A stretch of 64,000 bases of DNA, from contig NZ_JASZYF010000011.1 in assembly GCF_030317115.1 (NCBI RefSeq), positions 124,001 to 188,000 of the forward strand. The letters run 5' to 3'. The DNA is from Variovorax gracilis (GTDB taxonomy: Bacteria; Pseudomonadota; Gammaproteobacteria; Burkholderiales; Burkholderiaceae_C). Below the pieces are notes generated by a model. That model searched no databases. It saw only the letters and a program-made list of their open reading frames with translations, and had not been told where the DNA came from. Shown here in pieces: positions 61,014-64,000 of this stretch. The position numbers were made by a program, and so were the translations under genes. Positions within the stretch are counted from its first letter, which is position 1. Every line of letters begins with the position of its first letter.

Positions 61014-61760
61014 ATGCAAAGCCGCAGCCCCCTGTATCTGCTCGAGCGCTCGGATGTCGGCGTGGTCCAGCTCGACCGCGAGCTGAGGGTCGTCGCGATG
61101 AACAGCTTCGCGCGCCGCGTGCTGCCGGTGGAGGACAAGCAGCCCTTCGAGAAGATGGTGCTGTCCTTCCATCCCGAGCACTCGCAGCCCAAGGTGAAGT
61201 TCCTGCTCGACCAGGCGGAGTGCCCGGTCAGCAATCCGCCCCCGATGACGATGATCATCAACATCCCCGAGCGCGTGCTGCTGATCAAGGTGGCCAAGCT
61301 CTCGGACCTGCGTGGCGACACCGCGAGCTACACGCTGATCTTCTACGACATCACCGAGCTCGTGAGCGGCGAGGAGCCCGCGGTGCAGAAGCCGCAGGCC
61401 AAGCGCCAGTTGCAGAAGATCCCGACGGTGTCGCAGAACCGCATCGTGCTCGTCGATGTGGAAGCGGTGACTTACATACGATCCGAGGGCCACTACACGT
61501 GGGTCAGCACCGCGCAAGGATCGAGCTTCTGCAATCTCAACATCAGCGATCTGGCGGAACGGCTCGACGGCGCTTCCTTCCTGCGCATTCATCGCAGCTA
61601 CCTCGCGAACCTCGATTTCGCCGAGCAGATCCTGCGCGACAACGGCAAGGTCAGCCTCAAGCTGCGCGGCGAAACCACGCCCCTGCCGGTCGCGCGCACC
61701 AGCGTGCCGCGCCTTCTGGAGCAGCTCGGCATCGCCGAAATCGACGCGCTGCGCAGCTGA
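61014..61760 (+). CDS. rcoM: CO-sensing PAS-LytTR regulator RcoM
   Basis: 248 residues: a PAS domain (about 10-115) and a C-terminal LytTR DNA-binding domain (about 145-245, TYIRSEGHYTWVST, LRIHRSYLANLD). It aligns closely with Burkholderia RcoM, a heme protein that senses CO. The heme-ligand positions are present: His53 (SFHPEHS), Cys70 (ECPVSNPPP) and Met80 (MTMIINIPER), with the same Cys-to-Met spacing of 10. GGAG supports the start at 61014 over ATG 61002. It precedes the CO dehydrogenase genes. Confidence 0.92.
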   Translation: MQSRSPLYLLERSDVGVVQLDRELRVVAMNSFARRVLPVEDKQPFEKMVLSFHPEHSQPKVKFLLDQAECPVSNPPPMTMIINIPERVLLIKVAKLSDLRGDTASYTLIFYDITELVSGEEPAVQKPQAKRQLQKIPTVSQNRIVLVDVEAVTYIRSEGHYTWVSTAQGSSFCNLNISDLAERLDGASFLRIHRSYLANLDFAEQILRDNGKVSLKLRGETTPLPVARTSVPRLLEQLGIAEIDALRS

Positions 61761-61797
61761 TCCGGGATAACCCGGAACACGGTCCGGCGGCGCGCAG

Positions 61798-61846
61798 TTC
61801 ATGCAGCTGTCCGCGCATTTCGTGCGCGCGTCCCCGTGCTTCGTGC
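61798..61846 (+). promoter_or_regulatory. Three direct repeats, probable RcoM operator
   Basis: TTCATGC (61798-61804), TTCGTGC (61819-61825) and TTCGTGC (61840-61846) stand exactly 21 bp apart, two helical turns. LytTR proteins bind direct repeats with this period. The array lies about 100 bp before coxM and directly after rcoM. The operator role is inferred. Confidence 0.75.
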
Positions 61847-61942
61847 GCGGGAATTCTGCGGCCGATCCTGTGGTCTTAAGTTCACTGCCTGTACGCGGGC
61901 CGAAGAGCCCGGTGGCCTGCTGCACGACAGGAGACAAGCACG

Positions 61943-62809
61943 ATGATCCCCGCCGGATTCGACTATCACGCGCCCCGCTCCGTCGGCGACGCGATCCAGC
62001 TCCTCGGCACGCTCGGCAGCGATGCCAAGCTCCTCGCCGGTGGCCACAGCCTGCTGCCGATGATGAAGCTGCGCTTTGCCCAGCCCATGCATCTCATCGA
62101 CCTGAACCGCATCGACGCGCTGCGTGGCATCCGCGAGGACGGCGCCACCGTCGTGATCGGCGCGATGACCGTCGAGAATGAACTCATCCGTTCCCCCCTG
62201 CTGCGCGAGAAGGTGCCCCTGCTGCCCGAAGCCGCGCGCCAGATCGGCGATCCGCAGGTGCGCAATCGCGGCACGATCGGCGGCGACATCGCGCACGGCG
62301 ATCCGGGCAACGACCACCCGGCACTCGCCATCGCGCTCGATGCCGTGCTGGTGCTCGAAGGCCCGAACGGCAGCCGCCGGGTGCCGGCGGACGGCTTCTT
62401 CAAGGGCACCTACATGACGGACATGGCCGAAGACGAAATCCTCGTCGAGATTCGCGTGCCCGCCTTCGCACCCAAGACCGGCTACGCCTACGAGAAGCTC
62501 AAGCGCAAGACCGGCGACTGGGCCACCGCCGCGGCCGCCGTGGTCCTGCGCATCGATGGCGGCGGCAACGTGAGCCACGTCCGCATCGCGCTGACCAACC
62601 TCGCGCCGACCGCCTTGCGCGCCGTCGATGCCGAAGCCGCCGTACTCGGCAAGCCACTGACCGACGCGAGCATCGCGGATGCCGCCGCGAAGGCGATGGC
62701 GATCTGCGATCCGGCCGAAGACCTGCGCGGCGATCGCGACTACAAGACGGCGATGGCGGGCCAGATGGTGAAGCGCGCCCTTGCCAAGGCCGCCGCACGC
62801 TGCCAGTGA
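61943..62809 (+). CDS. coxM: CO dehydrogenase medium (FAD) subunit
   Basis: 288 residues, the flavoprotein subunit of aerobic Mo-Cu CO dehydrogenase that takes electrons from the Fe-S subunit. FAD motifs are AGGHSLLPMMK near residue 32 and IGGD near 110 (RNRGTIGGDIAHGDPGND). YEKLKRKTGDWATAAAAV matches Oligotropha CoxM. AGGAGA lies before the ATG at 61943. It begins a coxM-coxS-coxL operon. A generic xanthine-oxidase-family FAD subunit is the alternative, made unlikely by context. Confidence 0.93.
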   Translation: MIPAGFDYHAPRSVGDAIQLLGTLGSDAKLLAGGHSLLPMMKLRFAQPMHLIDLNRIDALRGIREDGATVVIGAMTVENELIRSPLLREKVPLLPEAARQIGDPQVRNRGTIGGDIAHGDPGNDHPALAIALDAVLVLEGPNGSRRVPADGFFKGTYMTDMAEDEILVEIRVPAFAPKTGYAYEKLKRKTGDWATAAAAVVLRIDGGGNVSHVRIALTNLAPTALRAVDAEAAVLGKPLTDASIADAAAKAMAICDPAEDLRGDRDYKTAMAGQMVKRALAKAAARCQ

Positions 62810-62838
62810 AGACCAACGAGCGCACGGAGACACACCCC

Positions 62839-63330
62839 ATGGCCAAGCAACTCATCAGCGTCAACGTCAACGGCAGGCGCATCGAGAAGGCGGTGGAGCC
62901 GCGCATGCTGCTCGTGCACTTCCTGCGCGAGGAATGCCACCTCACCGGCGCGCACATCGGCTGCGAGACCAGCCACTGCGGCGCCTGCACCGTCGACATC
63001 GACGGGCAGTCGGTCAAGGGCTGCACCCATCTTGCGGTGCAATGCGACGGAGCGGACGTGCTGACGGTCGAAGGCCTCGCGCAAGGCGCGGTGCTGCACG
63101 CGGTGCAGGAAGGTTTCTACAAGGAGCACGGCCTGCAATGCGGCTTCTGCACGCCGGGCATGCTGATGCGCGCCTACCGCTTCCTGCAGGAGAACCCGAA
63201 TCCGACCGAGGATGAAGTCCGCGCCGGGATGAGCGGCAACCTGTGCCGCTGTACGGGCTACCAGAACATCGTCAAGGCGGTGCTGCATGCCGCCGCCAAG
63301 CTGCAGCAGACTGAAAAGGTGGCCGCATGA
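62839..63330 (+). CDS. coxS: CO dehydrogenase small (2Fe-2S) subunit
   Basis: 163 residues with two [2Fe-2S] clusters. The plant-type cluster motif is GCETSHCGACTVDIDG with a further Cys (GCTHLAV); the C-terminal helical cluster motif is LQCGFCTPGM and NLCRCTGYQNIVKA. Electrons pass from the Mo-Cu site to FAD. ATG 62839 follows GGAG; a GTG at 62806 overlapping coxM is also possible and would add 11 residues. It overlaps coxL by 4 nt. Confidence 0.94.
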   Translation: MAKQLISVNVNGRRIEKAVEPRMLLVHFLREECHLTGAHIGCETSHCGACTVDIDGQSVKGCTHLAVQCDGADVLTVEGLAQGAVLHAVQEGFYKEHGLQCGFCTPGMLMRAYRFLQENPNPTEDEVRAGMSGNLCRCTGYQNIVKAVLHAAAKLQQTEKVAA

Positions 63331-64000
63331 ACGCCCCCATCGACCCCGCGCTGCTGGAACGCAGCTCCGCGTTGCAAGGCCTCGGCGACAGCCGCCTGCG
63401 CAAGGAAGACGCGCGCTTCATCCAGGGCAAGGGCAACTACGTCGACGACATCAGGATGCCCGGCATGCTGCACATGGACATCGTGCGTTCGCCGGTCGCC
63501 CATGCGCGCGTGAAGAAGATCGACAAGACCGAGGCGCTGAAGGTGCCCGGCGTGATCGCAGTGCTCACCGCCGACGACCTCAAACCGCTCAAGCTGCACT
63601 GGATGCCGACGCTCGCGGGCGACGTGCAGGCCGTGCTGGCCGACGAGAAGGTGCACTTCCAGATGCAGGAGGTCGCGGTCGTCATCGCCGAGGACCGGTA
63701 CGCGGCCGCCGACGGCGTGGAGGCGGTGCTCGTCGAGTACGAGGAACTGCCCGTGGTGATCGACCCCTTCGCAGCGCTGGAGCCGAACGCGCCCGTGCTG
63801 CGCGAGGACCTCGCCGGCAAGACCGACGGCGCGCACGGCAAGCGCGACCATCCCAACCACATCTTCACCTGGGAGGCCGGCGACAAGGCCGCCGCGGACG
63901 CGGCTTTCGCGAACGCGCCGGTGACGGTGGCCGAGCGCATCTTCTATCCGCGCGTGCACCCCTGCCCGCTGGAGACCTGCGGCTGCGTCGCGAGCTTCGA
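63327..64000 (+). CDS. coxL: CO dehydrogenase large subunit, N-terminal part (cut by window edge)
   Basis: The first 224 residues are present; the gene runs past the window. It opens with MNAPIDPALLERSSALQGLG and the family phrases RFIQGKGNYVDDIRMPGML, MPTLAGDVQAVLADEKV and HPCPLETC. These are close to Oligotropha form I CoxL. The Cu-binding AYRCSFR loop that separates true CO dehydrogenase from form II lies beyond base 64000, so form I is inferred. Confidence 0.92.
   Translation, partial: MNAPIDPALLERSSALQGLGDSRLRKEDARFIQGKGNYVDDIRMPGMLHMDIVRSPVAHARVKKIDKTEALKVPGVIAVLTADDLKPLKLHWMPTLAGDVQAVLADEKVHFQMQEVAVVIAEDRYAAADGVEAVLVEYEELPVVIDPFAALEPNAPVLREDLAGKTDGAHGKRDHPNHIFTWEAGDKAAADAAFANAPVTVAERIFYPRVHPCPLETCGCVASF

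Noticed and set aside
61943..64000. coxMSL as a xanthine dehydrogenase or generic molybdenum hydroxylase
   Set aside because: Subunit order M-S-L, close similarity to Oligotropha CoxM/CoxS/CoxL phrases and the adjacent rcoM favour CO dehydrogenase; the coxL active site is outside the window.

Overview
The window is about 66% GC, tightly packed DNA from a betaproteobacterial chromosome, most likely family Comamonadaceae and close to Variovorax. This rests on the gyrB-dnaN-dnaA / rpmH-rnpA-yidD-yidC-mnmE origin layout, the protein sequences as I recognise them, the metX-metW pair and the RcoM/cox genes. Taxonomy is inferred, not searched.

Layout. 1-8600: origin region. gyrB (partial), dnaN and dnaA lie on the minus strand and rpmH-rnpA-yidD-yidC-mnmE on the plus strand. 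The dnaN-dnaA gap holds an origin unwinding element (TAG trios, GC-rich spacer, DnaA boxes), and the dnaA-rpmH gap holds a perfect DnaA box. 8600-20760: a cyclic-nucleotide-binding protein, a zinc-ribbon membrane protein, a Kef-type antiporter, LPS genes kdsD-kdsC-lptC, an SDR, a glycine-rich RNA-binding protein, a manganese-riboswitch-controlled UPF0016 gene, a SAM-II-riboswitch-controlled metX-metW, a YigZ-family gene, a bactofilin and a DUF72 gene. 20900-33050: two M20 peptidases, a lipase-like hydrolase, an MFS transporter, yidB, rsmE-amgK and the outer-membrane set lptD-surA-rsmA. 33150-36771: a small ORF, a barstar-like inhibitor, a secreted barnase-like RNase and maeB.

36772-43196: a second copy of the dnaN-dnaA origin element, followed by an SPFH / DUF4178 / DUF350 / membrane spermidine-synthase-like / Tat-lipoprotein amine-oxidase-like cassette. 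43200-52680: pepP, a large poly-Gly lipoprotein, speD-murU, tkt, gap, an ABM monooxygenase and a frameshifted MBL-fold gene. 52690-59298: a defence operon made of a half-size hsdS, hsdM, a 40-codon leader ORF containing a terminator-like hairpin, an Abi_2 (AbiF/AbiD-like) HEPN gene and hsdR. From hsdM onward every junction overlaps. HsdR appears to lack its PD-ExK lysine. 59288-60917: two VOC proteins divergent from a TetR regulator. 61014-64000: the CO regulator rcoM, three direct repeats at exact 21-bp spacing, and coxM-coxS-coxL (coxL partial) for aerobic carbon monoxide dehydrogenase.

The strongest candidates for something new are the ectopic origin-like element, collinear with the real origin to within 1 bp over about 190 bp, and the restriction-modification operon that encloses an Abi RNase-type gene and carries a defective nuclease motif.
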